Shown one piece after another: positions 46,189 through 57,679 of a stretch of 64,000 nucleotides of DNA (positions within the stretch are counted from its first letter, which is position 1; every line of letters starts with the position of its first letter). The translations under genes and the position numbers were made by a program. This DNA comes from Lenzites betulinus. Taxonomy: Eukaryota > Basidiomycota > Agaricomycetes > Polyporales > Polyporaceae. Location: the NCBI GenBank assembly GCA_022264855.1, contig JABYQU010000023.1, forward strand, positions 62,001 through 126,000, written 5' to 3'. The notes beneath the pieces are model-generated. The model had not been told where the DNA came from and ran no database searches. It saw nothing but the letters and a program-made list of their open reading frames with translations.

Positions 46189-49100
46189 TCACGACCGCCA
46201 CGAGAGCGCGGGGTTGAGGCGCGGCGAGTGCGGCGGCGAGTTGTTCTGCGAGAAGTACGTCGTGGACTGCGAGGGCGACGCAAGCGACCCGGGCAGATAG
46301 AGCGGGATTGTCGGAATGAGCTCGAAGACATGTTGCGCGATCGGGCGCCCCGCGCGCGTGTTGGGCCCGAGCGGCGCGCTGCCGTCCACCCCGCTCGTCG
46401 CGTTCATCACTCCATGCACGCGCGGCTCCTGCGAGATCATCTCCTGCCCGTACCCCTCGGGCATCGAAGGCGTCTGCGGCACGCCTGTGACCCCGCGCCC
46501 ATCCCAGATGCAGCGCACGTCGTTGCCCGGGATGATCTGCGCGAGCCGGCCGGTCTCGACGTGCCGGATCTCGATGAAGCGCGAGTCGAAGAGGAGGACG
46601 TAGGGCGGGTGCCACGCGACGTGCTCGGCCGTGCCTTCCCACTCGATGGTACCGATAGACCGGCTGGGGTCTCCGTGACGGTCGACGTATAGGCCGAATT
46701 CTAGATTAATCACGTTAGTTGACACTAAGATTAACGACAGCGAGTCGCATACCATCGTAGCACAGCAAGAATTCGTCGTTGCTGGACCTGAACATGCCCA
46801 TAGGCCTACATGACTCGCAGCGCTTGGCTAGCTTCTCGAGGCGAGGGTCGTCCCGTTGAGGAATGGTGACACTCTTGAAGCTGTAAGGCGACGTCAGCGA
46901 CTGGCGGTACGACAAGATCATCACGACAAAACATACTCGGTGAGGTCCATGATCTCGAAGCCCTTGGTGCAAAGGATGACAATCTTGGCCTTCAAGAAGA
47001 TCAAGTCGAAGGCCTCCGACGGAAGGAAGAAGTCCTGCATGGCGATGTCAGTACCGGAATGCGCAGCTAGTCGAGGGAAAGAGACTGACCCTGTACACGC
47101 GGAACCATTCGGACCGTTGCGAGCGCAGACCCAGACGCGAACCGAAAGTCTGCGGGGCCTTCGTCCGTTCATTGATCTTCCCTACGACTGGCTCCAATAC
47201 ACGGAAGACGCTGTCCAACTGAGACAAATATTAGCATTTAGTGAAGAGAGCTCGGAGGATACGACTCACCCCTTTCTTCTTCATGTAAATGACCAGAGTA
47301 CGCCCGTTCAGATTGCCAACGCTGAAGAAGTGAACGTCCTTGTTTCCACTGAGCTTCTGAGGGGTCTGTGAGGTATGCGCGCTCTGTGGTGACGACGGCA
47401 CCAGCGCTTCGATGTGGTACGCAAACAGCGACTACCGGGATCTCTGTGAACACTGGTAGGACGTGAATGCGGAATGCGAGCCTACCTTGTCGGCGAGGAC
47501 GAGGAAGATGCCGAAATCTTCCAACATGGCGCACTGTGACACCATCTTGAGATGAAGTACACGACGCAGCGCTGTCGTCGTCGTGAGCATCGCACGGCCT
47601 CAGACATCTCCATGCCACTTACACCGCGAGTCGTGACGGAAACCAATCCAAACGCCCTCTGCACATCCGATAGCGACCAGCCCACGTCCATCGGCGGTAG
47701 CTTCGGCAATCGTCAGTATACACACCTCACATTTAACCAAAGACAAACACTCACTAAATGGCACCGAGCACGTCACCTTGCCAGTGAACGCGTTCTCGTG
47801 GTTCCACGACGCGCCACCCGAGCTCGGGCCCATCGCAGGCACGAGGAACGTGTCCGCGCTCAGCGTCTCGATCTCGAACACCTTGTTCGAGTCCTGCACG
47901 ACCTTGCGCAGCCCGATCGCCTCCTCGAGCTTCTGCTTCCACTCGTTCCGCACCTGCGCCGACTCCGCGAACACGGTGTACAGCCCGCCGAGCCGCCCGT
48001 TGTGGTGGATCGTGCACGGGAAGACGAGGCGCGAGTCCGTCGAGGAGTCGGGGGACTGCTGTGTGCCGAGGGGGGTGCTGGCGTCGCCCGCGTGCCGTTC
48101 TGAGCGGCCCAGACGGAGGATGCTGTTTCCGCGCTGGGTGGCGGGGTCGGTGAAGTTGGCCAGCGTCAACAGGTCCAAGGGAATTGGCTGTGATGGGTAA
48201 TTAGGGGCGTGCCATAGTCGGATACCAGATGACAACCTACTCGTCTGTAGACATGATATTTGGTGGCACCGTCCTTCTCCTTCGGCTTGGTCATGACCAC
48301 TAAGTTGTTTTGTCAGAACCAGGGAATGAACACGAGTGATACCTGCCGACGTACGGTAGTTGTCGAAGAGCAGGACAAACAGCTCCGTCCATCCGTTCCA
48401 TTCGAAACCCGTATCCGGCTGTCGGAGCAGCTTGCCGGTATGGATCAACGAGCGGTTCTCGTGCAGAAGGTCCATGTCCTGTTATCGCAGGGACAGGGAC
48501 ATCAGCACGCTCTTCAAGGGTGACACACAGAGTACTTACGATGACCTCTCCAGTCTTGAAGACGAGGTTCGAGTTGTACCTCCAAACCTCGACCTTCTGC
48601 TTCGCAGACACGACACCAGGCTCCGTCTCCTTACCCAGGGCCTTGATGACGTCCAGCACTTGTGGGATGTAGTCTTTATCTTCGTGCCCTTCGGGCGTCT
48701 CATCCAGGATGTTCTTGAGCAGCAGTTCGTATCGCAGGAGACGCGGAATCGGCCGGTTGATAAAGTTCTTCATGTCCAACCGATGCGCATCGGGGTGCCT
48801 CGTACATTGCTGTCGTATCAAACACGCCAGTTAGCACAACCTCCAACGAGGCGCAAAAGGCCGCCAAACGCACGTCAACAAACGACTTGAACGCCGGATT
48901 CGTGATCATTTCGTCGTCGATGCGGTACGCCGCGATCGGGTAGTTGGGGATGTACTCCATGTACGCCTCGCGGAAGTTCAGCACGGCATCGTAGATGGCC
49001 GCGGTGATGCTCCGGATAACCGGGTGCTCCTCGCGTTGGATCTCGTGCAGCTTGTTCAGCATGCGCCGGTGGTGCGTGTGCAGCTCCGCGTAGTTGTGGA

Positions 49101-52100
49101 ACACCTCCTGGATGAACTGCTCCAGCCGGTCCCGCGGGATGATCGGGGGGTCCATCTCGCGCAGCGGCGCGACGTACATCTGCGCGGAGGTGACATCAGT
49201 CGCATGCCATAGATCGTAGGTACGCTGATAGAGGAATACGACTTACCACCTCGATGTTCTCGAGATCGCGGACGTAGTCCATTTCGCCCTTGATGACCTC
49301 GAAAATGATGCTATAACATACCGCGCATAAGCGTCCTTCCTCACCACATAAAACCAAGCCCGGATTGCCACAGGGAATCAAACTCACTTCTGACGTTTGA
49401 TCTCCTGCTTCGAGAGGTCTACCCGGACCTCTTCCGCGACGAGATTATGCCATTCGAGCTTCCCCGATGGGCCCTTGCCCATCGCAGATTGCCATGTCCA
49501 GAGCTGGGCGACGCCCTGCAGCTTCTTGATCGCGTCGATCGCCTCACGCAAAAAGTCAATGTCTGGGTTCCCCTCCGTCGTCTCATTGCAGATCGCCTCG
49601 AGCATCACCGGGTACTTCTGCAGGTGCTCCGACGGCCGGCTCAGGAAGTGCTTCAGGTCCAGCCGGTGCGCGTCCGGGTGCCGCGAGCATTGCTAGCAAC
49701 ACACCCTTGTCAGCACCAGAGAACCAGCGGCACGCGGATGGATCTTACCTCGACGAACCGCTTAAAATCTGCGTTCTTCTCCAGCTCGTCCTTCATCCTC
49801 TTCTCCGCGACGGGCAGGTTTCCGACATAGTTCGGGTACGTCACTCGGAACTCCGTCGCGGCCTCGAGGAAGATGTCGCCGATGCCTTGGATGACTGGTG
49901 CCTGCTCACGCTGGCGCACATTGATGAGTTCCAGCAGCCGCCGGTTGCACTCGCGCAGGTCCAGCACGTTCCCGAACACCTCGTCGATGAACTCGTCAAC
50001 CTCGCTTTGTCGGATGACTGGCGGATTCGCGTTGCGCAGCGCGCGGATGAACAGCTGTGCGACAAAGGGGTTATTGGGTGCGAGCGAGTGAAGTACTCGC
50101 GACGAACAGTTTCAATTGTGTCGAGGTCGCGCAGGTACTGCTTCTCTTTCATGATAAGCTTGTGGATAATGCTGTTATCCTAGATTAGATGTGTTTACAC
50201 ATACACAACTGTCACTTACTTTTGCCTGTTGATCTCGCTTTCAGGCAGCGACGCAACCAGCTCGCGAGGCACGGTGCGCGTCCACTCGTCCTACCAAAAT
50301 GTTGACATCGTTGTGGGGACAGCTTTACGACAATGCAACATACCTTGTCCTCTTCTTCCTCCTTCTCAGACGGGTTGAGAATAGGAAGCGCGCTCCGCTG
50401 CAGAACGTCAGCATCAAGGAATGGCCACTACATCCAGATACGTACCCGTCGTGGACAAGTGTACGAGTAACACGGGTTCTCGTCGTCGCAACTCGACGCG
50501 TAGCACCGCGTGAGTAGCGTGATGACCGCGGTAGGCAGCTCCTCGCGCTCCATGCGCATGTCTGACGCACCCTCCTGGTCATCCCAGAACATGTACACGT
50601 CTTCCACGCCGTCCTGGAGCGGGCGATCGCCCCATTCGACTTCGTAGAAGAAGAGCTGGCTCTGCAGACTGCGTGCAACCTGAAGCGCCGCACGACGGTC
50701 GTTCGTCGAAATCCCGTGGTTAAGAAGCAGCTCGCGCTGGATCTGGGACTGGATGGTGGACTGAGGATATTTGAAGAGATTAGCGTCGAGTAGCTGCTCT
50801 GCGAACTGCAGCTGTACTTACAACGACGTCTTTGCCTGTGAACGCGCGCGGGTACGGTATACTGCCCTTCACATGCGTCCCACGTGGGACCTTGTCCCGC
50901 AGACGTACGGCAATATGACTGAGGAGCGCAGGGTTGAAGAACCTGTCGTCTCCATCCTCCGAAGGATCTTCGTCATAGAAGTCCTCGTCCTCGTCCTCAA
51001 AGTTCTCATGCAACCCCAGCGGGCGTTTGATATCAGCCACCGTTCGCACGAGATCTGGGTCACGCCAGGTGGTGCTGGAGGATGCCACGGGTCCCTGTAG
51101 CGACGGCGCGCTGTACATGTCCTGCGCCTGCTGGTGCTGGTAGCTTTGTTGCTGCTGAAACGTCGGCGCGATAGAGGGCGGTGACGCGGTGGACCAGCCA
51201 CCATCTGAGCCCTTGGACGCGTACGAGCCTACGGAGTTGCCACGGTCCACTGATGTCGCCAGGGAGGAGCTCGGGCGGACACCATCGCTTTCTGGGTAAG
51301 TGGACGACAGCGTTGTGCGCGTCGTGTAAGACGAGTTCCGGTCCAGCCCGTTGCCATTTTGGAACGAGCCAACGGACCCGGAGGACGTGGATCGATCAAG
51401 ACCTGCAGCGGCTTGAGGATCTGCACAACAAGTTAGACGTCAAATACCGCGTCAAGTTCCGTGACATCACGCACAGCTGTGACTGTGCGGCAATTGCGGC
51501 GCGGCGCCGTAAGACGAGGTGGAGTGTTGCGAAGGGGAGTACGGCCGCAGTCCGGGGCGCGCAGCATGCTCTCCTCGTGCCGAATAGCCATCGGACGGCG
51601 AGCTTGGTGGCCGCTCATCGTCGAGGACCGACGAGTAGCCGGGAACCTGTGGGGGCAGTGCGCCAGGCGGGGGTCGCGCCGCTGGCTGGCGCCAGTTATA
51701 CGCATCGCCTGATTCAGGGACCGGCATGCTGTACTGTCCTCTGTACGAGCTGTCTGAGGACCCAGGACGCACTGGGGAGGACCCAGGACGCGACTCGGAA
51801 CCATTCAGCGACGAGAGCCTACCAAGCATGGCAGAATTGGGAGGTGGGTGCACGGCTCCATGGTACCCGTTAGGCGCACTGTTGGCCGCAACTTCACCCG
51901 GAGTGAGCGGAAGCCGACGCCCACTGCCGTTGCGGGCAATGTCAGGTATGCTCACACGTCAAGTAGAAGGAACGTACGACTCTGAGCTGTAGTGTTTCTG
52001 GCGCAAGTTCGCGCTGTCATCGGTATGGTATGGGTGCGGTTCGGGCATGCCGCCGTACATGGCTTGCGGTGGAGGTGGCGGAGGCACTGGGGGAGCTGCT

Positions 52101-52516
52101 CCAGGAATACGAGGCAACGGTCTGGGCGCGCGCTGTGTGGGAGACTGGGGGTTGCTTGACGGCGTGGGCGGTGCAGATACTGGCGGTAGAGATGGTGGTG
52201 GTGGTGGACGAGAAGAAGAAGGAAGACCGAAGTGAGCTTTGCGCAGGATTCAGGATCAGAACAGACTGGCAGTGCAAAGGAAAGACGCACAGTGAGAAAC
52301 CGCGACCGATGGCTGGAGTCGGTTCGCCGTGGGCGTTGCCTCGCCGTCTTGATAGTGCGTGTAGATGGAATCTACGTCGCGATCTGGGGGGCGGGGAAGA
52401 GTGTGCTCGGAAGAGGGGGACTCGTCTGCGAAACCGGCGAGGACCTGGTGGTAAAGCTGGGCGAGATCTTCATCGCCAGGAGGAAGAGACTGGGACATTG
52501 CGGCGACAGAAGACAT
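46189..52516 (-). CDS. ROM2: Rho1 guanine nucleotide exchange factor, DEP-DH-DH-PH-CNH
   Basis: Activates the Rho1 GTPase in cell-wall integrity signalling at the plasma membrane, by similarity to yeast Rom1/Rom2 and fission yeast Rgf1. ATG 52516 starts MSSVAAMSQSLPPGDEDLAQ. A Pro/Ser-rich region follows to about 51000. A DEP-like domain reads GSIPYPRAFTGKDVV and STIQSQIQRELLLNHGIS (about 50930-50580). The first DH-like domain is at about 50215-49430: KEKQYLRDLDTIE, EVDEFIDEVFGNVLDLRECN, SEHLQKYPVMLEAI. A second at about 49330-48600 reads KGEMDYVRDLENIE, RLEQFIQEVFHNYAEL, PRLLRYELLLKNILDETPEG. A PH domain comes next (about 48540-47780: WTELFVLLFDNYL ... NEWKQKLEEAIGLR), then a citron-homology domain to the stop at 46189. 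About twenty short introns. Two DH domains in a row are unusual; the second looks closer to the canonical motif. Confidence 0.9.
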
Positions 52517-53149
52517 GTCAGACTGCGGCGGGTGAGTTCAGGCCGACATCAGAGTCGGTGGGAGGAGGAGGCTCGGAGCTGGACAAGTGTTAGTCGGCGA
52601 GCCTGCATGTCTCTATCCGGCGCCTCCCATAATTGCCTGCTATGGTATCCGGGGACATCCTCTCTCCGGTATTATATATATCGCCATCTACTCGCTGTCC
52701 GCTGATGTTGTAACGCGTATATTAGCGCTATATTATGGCCTACGGCTCATATATCATAACATTACAGCTCGCAAAAAATGTTGAAGATGCTGGGCCCAAA
52801 GACTTCTCCAAACTTGTGAAAGCCGTACCCTTGTATCTTTGCAAGCGTCCAGCAGGGGACCTCGCCGCTCCCCCAGTATGCAGAATGGATGTATTATGAG
52901 CGAATGATAATCAAACACTGTCGTTCAAACGTTCACCGGGCAAGGTACTGATAATCGCACATGCCTTGTAAGATGTGCCATAAGTACTAAGCGCTTCATG
53001 TTTGTCCGGGGTCCTCGGGGACCTCACCGGCCTCACCTACATGTATTAACGCCGATCACTAACAGTCCTATCATCTATAGACTTACAGGTCCCTCCACCC
53101 AGGGACTCCTCCTCATACCCTGTTTTAGCCTATTCGTAGTCCAGGAAAA
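52517..53149. other. Divergent intergenic region
   Basis: Separates the exchange-factor gene (-) from TRM140 (+), so both promoters lie here. AT-rich with several TATATA-like stretches near 52673-52745. No gene. Confidence 0.5.
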
Positions 53150-54822
53150 ATGGCAGAACGCGGCGAGCATACGGCAACAACACAGCGCACCCCAAAGACT
53201 GCCTCCTCGGTGCACGATATAACTGCAGAAAAACCGCCCTTTGGTTCGCGGTCAGTGCCCGACGTCTAAACATATCCTCGGCTGATTTACATAACCTCGT
53301 CGGCTTCGCCAGGTTCTTGACAAACGATGCGGACGTTTGGAGCCAGAACGCTTGGGATCACGTACCGCCCCCGACTGATCAGGACCAGGTCATCAGTGCT
53401 GCCCTTGTGAAGCAGAAGGGCGCGCCGATCCCTGACGAGGAGAAGTCGAAATACAACGAAAAGCCGGCCAGGCATTGGTCTGTCGCCGGAAATGCGTAGA
53501 CGGGTCCAACAGCAATTGACGTCCATGCAGGGATAATTTTTACAAAGCGAATGCAAGCAACTTTTTCCGAAACAGAAAATGGTGGGTGACGACCGATCTC
53601 ATTACCTCCGGAGTGCACTGAGCCTTCAAGGGTATAGGCTACACCTGGAGTTCCCCGAGCTCAAAGCGGCGGCAGAACCTGATGTATATAACTCGTGTTC
53701 GCATTCGGATCCACCGCACTAACATGGATCAGGCAGGGGCGATGGTCATCGCAGAAGTCGGGTGTGGTCAGCACGCTTCAGACAAACCGGCGCGATTCAT
53801 TGCTAATGCCACAATATGATACGTACACAGGCGCAGGAAACGCAGTATTTCCTCTGCTATCCGCGAACCAAAATCCTCACCTTAGCCTTAAGGCATATGA
53901 CTACTCCGCCCACGCCGTGAAGCTCGTCCAAGTAGGTCGAGCTTCCCTGATGCATCTTATCAATGGTCTCATATGGCACCACAGAACAACCCGCTGTACA
54001 TCTCTCCGCCCCTCGGTACTATCGAGGCTGCTGTATGGGATCTTACAGCCTCCACACTGCCACCCTCGCTCTCACCCGGCACCGTCGATATCCTGACCCT
54101 TGTATTCGTAATGAGTGCTCTCCACCCGCAAGAATGGGCCAACGCGGTGTCGAACGTCCACAAGGTCCGCTCTCGTACTCCCGCCCATGGCCGGGGTCAC
54201 CGAAATCAGTGCTGACGACGTGTCGCTGACGTTGGCGTGGCGTTGCAGCTGCTAAAACCAGGCGGACTGCTGCTGCTGCGGGACTATGGCCGGTATGACC
54301 TGACACAGCTCCGTTTCAAGGGCGGGCGGCTGCTCGACGACAACTTCTACATCCGCGGCGACAAAACGCGCGTGTACTTTTTCGAACTGGGTGCGTCTTT
54401 CTCATTGGACATGCACGATCACTCAAACCGAGCGCCAACCCACAGACGAGCTCGCGCTGCTGTTCACAGGATCCCCGGCGCCCGCAGCAGCCAAGGCAGA
54501 CACCACCGTTCAGGTCGTCGAGGAGACAGACGACCACAACCACACGGGAATGTCAACTCCCGATACGACGGCGTCTCCGTGCGCGTCATCCCCCGGGCAG
54601 ACCGAGACCGCCGCGGACGCCGCACAGTCGCTTGCAGAGTCAATATCGGCTTCTGTGCCAGGCGCCATCCATCCAGTGCTCGCGCAGCCGCACGACGGCG
54701 CGACTGCGCACCCGTTGTTCGCGATTGAGCAGCTTGGCGTGGACAGGCGCTTGATCGTAAATCGGAAGCGCCAGTTGAAGATGTACAGGGTGTGGATGCA
54801 GGGGAAGTTCAGAAAGCTGTAA
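53150..54822 (+). CDS. TRM140: tRNA(Thr/Ser) m3C32 methyltransferase (TRM140/METTL2-like)
   Basis: Methylates cytosine 32 in the anticodon loop of certain tRNAs, using S-adenosylmethionine. ATG 53150 starts [20 protein letters not shown]. The family blocks follow over short introns: [50 protein letters not shown], the SAM-binding loop [65 protein letters not shown]-like [20 protein letters not shown] and [20 protein letters not shown]. An insert of about 60 Thr/Ala/Ser-rich residues separates [12 protein letters not shown] from [20 protein letters not shown]. The end is [14 protein letters not shown], stop 54820-54822. The insert before the last block is longer than in the animal enzymes. No actin-binding N terminus, as in yeast Abp140, is seen. 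Confidence 0.93.
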
Positions 54823-55348
54823 GTGAGAAGAGAGTGCCGATCGAAGGAACACAGAAGAAATCGATAGATCGAGGGGGATTTGTAGCGAGTACTCATTAAA
54901 TTATGTCTTTTGTATGTGAGTGGCTCTTTGTGGAAATGGACGGGTGTGCTAACAGGTCTTTCGCGCCCAGAACGAGTAGACTGTATGACAACCAAATTAT
55001 ACTGACTGCAGCTTCGCCAATGCTGTACGTTTCAGCTCGTTGTTACACTTGCTGAGGCTTCAGCATGGTGTAAAACAACCTCCTGCAAGCTTTCCTCTGA
55101 AAGCCCTGTCAGAATGAAGCCCAAGCGCATGCTAACCTCAATGTCGCCCTTTACTGATTACCTTCTTCAATATACGGGGTTTTCTGCACCTCACGCGCAC
55201 AAACGCGCCGCAAACCCCGTTCCATGCAGCCCACCCTTTGTTCTTTATTCGACGTCGGCAGTTCATAGCACGCGCGAACCCGCGTCCCGTCGCCCGCCCC
55301 CACACATACCCGACACCCTGCACACACCCGACCCACATCAGCAGCGCC
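54823..55348. other. Intergenic, no gene seen
   Basis: Between TRM140 and the next gene on the same strand. The last 100 bp are C-rich with many CA steps and probably form the leader of the following gene. Confidence 0.45.
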
Positions 55349-56162
55349 ATGGCCCGGACCACACCTAATCCTCCAGCACGCATAACCGGAGACGCGCCCG
55401 AGGTGTCGTACTTCGCCGGCGCGCAGCCCGAGGGCTCACGCACACGCCACGGCAGCACCTTCACGAATGCCATCGCGGGACCGGGGCCCGCGACGCAGCA
55501 GCACGGTGAAATCTACCAATCCCGAGGTCGGGTCAAGGGGTGGTCCCAAGGCGTCACATCGGGGACTGACGAGAATACTTGGACGTGGGCGGACGCGTAT
55601 TCCGGGTATGCGCCGAACTTGGACGTGAAAATGGAGCTGGACGCGGACGCGGACTGGTGCGCTGCCTCAGCAAGAACACCTAAGGCGGGCACTTCGGCTG
55701 GTTCGAAGGTGAGTGTAGCTAAGCACGGTGAGCCACCCGCCGCGTGGCGGGCGGGTGGCGAGTGCTACGGCGGCTCGCGTAAAGCAGAACTCAGGCTGAT
55801 TGTGATTGCTGCGATGACAGGTCTCTGTGTCCTCCTCCTCAGGACGGAACAGCACGCAGGATGTGCGAAAGTCCATGTCCGTCCGCATCCCGTCCGTCTC
55901 CGCGTGGGCGATGAGGGCGGCGCACGGCGAGATGCCGGAGGAAAGCAGTGACTCGGAAAGAGACGCGCGGGAGGTCGTTGACATTGTCATGGGCGACGAC
56001 AACTACAGCGATGGAGAGAGCTTCGAAGACGCCATGCGGGAGGTAAGGGAGGCTGTCGAGCGACACGCAGAGTACGACCTGTGGGACATTCATGACCCGG
56101 ATACGTTTGGCCCTATAGGATTGGTGGGCGAGCCGCGCAGGACGTTGCCAAGGGATGGTTGA
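55349..56162 (+). CDS. Hypothetical acidic protein
   Basis: I do not recognise this protein. Two exons, 55349-55707 and about 55821-56162, join in phase 0 across a roughly 113-bp intron. The start is MARTTPNPPARITGDAPEVS in good context (GCCATGG). The first exon is Gly/Ser/Thr-rich with Trp-containing patches (GWSQGVTSGTDENTWTWADA). The second is acidic (EESSDSERDAREVVDIVMGD, SFEDAMREVREAVERHAEYD) and ends EPRRTLPRDG. No signal peptide or membrane segment. It is probably a soluble, partly disordered protein. The long intron includes a GCCACCCGCC palindrome. The gene could be lineage-restricted. Confidence 0.5.
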
Positions 56163-56563
56163 GGATCACTGCCGTCTACTACGCGCGTTACTAGCAGGAC
56201 CTCACCGGCCTCGAACAGAGTAGTATCATACTTGACACTCGGACTTGTTGAGTGTCTCAGTTGTATTGCTACGTTATGATCCGTCTAGTTGCATATTTTA
56301 TTGTAGTTGTGATAATAGGAACTGACTCGAAGTATTTCCAAGGGGACTTCCATTTTCGTCGCTTCGAGACACGGGGAAAGCATAAGGTGACGCCCTAAGA
56401 AGAGCCGGCTTCATTGCTCGCAAATACTCCTACTAGTACATATCGTGATCATAACGGGTCATTAAGCAAAACCACATGTTCTCACGCGCGGGCCCACAAG
56501 GTCTACCGGCAGGCCCGCGCTCGTCATATCTCGCGCACAACTCGAACTTGAAAAGAAATCTGC
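56163..56563. other. Convergent intergenic region
   Basis: Between the stops of the hypothetical gene and the GH18 gene. It must hold two 3' UTRs. No other feature. Confidence 0.45.
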
Positions 56564-57679
56564 TCAGGCCGCGAACACACTGCCCTTGACCGTAGCGATC
56601 CACGTCGCGTCGGTGTGCGGGAACTGGAAGCCCATGACGCCCGCGTTCCAGCCGCCCGCGACGGCGGTCTGCATGCACGTCGCGAGGGTCGCCGGGTCGA
56701 TGAGGCCGCCGCTCGGCGCGTCGGCCTGGATGCCGGGCTTGCCGATGACAAGCTTGTTCACGTCCACGCCGGACTTCTGGATGGAGAAGATGGAGGAGGG
56801 CGTGGTGCTGAGCAGCGTGTCGCAGGACTCATAGCCGGGGTCGGGCGATTCTGGCGGAGGGAATGTGAGCGAATTGAGCCACGATATGATGCGGATCTGG
56901 AGAAAGCTTACGGTTGTAGAACTGGATGTTGTACCAGTCAATGAGCGACCCCACGTTCTTGTCGACGGTGAGGTAGCAACCCCCCGGGCAGAATCCGGGG
57001 GAGAACCAGGGCCCGACAGCTATGTCCAAAATTAGCTGTCTCATCCTATCTCGCAAACATTCAAGGAGCAAGACTCACGAGCATGGCTCAAGATAAACTG
57101 CCCCTGCGGCAACTGCTGGCGCAGCGTCTGCGTGAGCGTCGTGAGCCACGTCTCCGCCACGCCCGGCTGGGCAATCACGAGCGCGAACTCCTCATAGTCG
57201 ATGTCGACGCCGTCCAGGTCCGTGTTCAGCACGAACTGCGCAAGCGTGTTCGCCATCGCCGTCGGGTCCTGTGCCGTCGGCGTGTCCGTCTCGCCGAAGG
57301 CGGAGACAACGAGCGACACGCCCGCAGCGTTGTACTGCTGCTTCAGCGTCTGGCGCTGGTCGGCGGGGAGCACGGCCCAGTTCTTGGCCTGGTCTGCGGG
57401 GCCGGTGGTGAGGAGGAACGCCAGGTTGCTGCAAACACGGATGGGGTGAGTTTCGTGCAGCGTGTATTAAGCGAGGAATACCGACAGGACGTTGAAGCCC
57501 GCGATGTGGTCGAGCGGGGGGAGGACGGAGCCGTCAAGCGCACCGTCGGAGTAGACGACGAACTTGGGGCCGGTGGGCACCTGGCCGGCACGACGGACGT
57601 GGGGGAGGGCGTGAACGACGCCAAGCGACGCCAGCGCCAAGCAGATGGTGAAAATACGCGAGAAAGACGTGGAGAACAT
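56564..57679 (-). CDS. Secreted GH18 chitinase-like glycosidase
   Basis: Family 18 hydrolase acting on chitin or N-glycan GlcNAc bonds. ATG 57679 starts a signal peptide (MFSTSFSRIFTICLALASLG), then KFVVYSDGALDGSVLPP, LDHIAGFNVL, NLAFLLTTGPADQAKNWAVL, VSLVVSAFGETDTP and the catalytic DLDGVDIDYEEF, which keeps the D-x-x-D-x-D-x-E motif with Glu as acid. Next are GQFILSHAPVGPWFSPGFCP, DKNVGSLIDWYNIQFYN and AGGWNAGVMGFQFPHTDATW, ending VKGSVFAA at 56564. Three introns of about 55-70 bp (around 57430-57480, 57015-57075 and 56850-56915) join these blocks. About 310 aa with no chitin-binding module, so it is a compact chitinase or endo-beta-N-acetylglucosaminidase; the sequence does not decide which. 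Confidence 0.92.
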
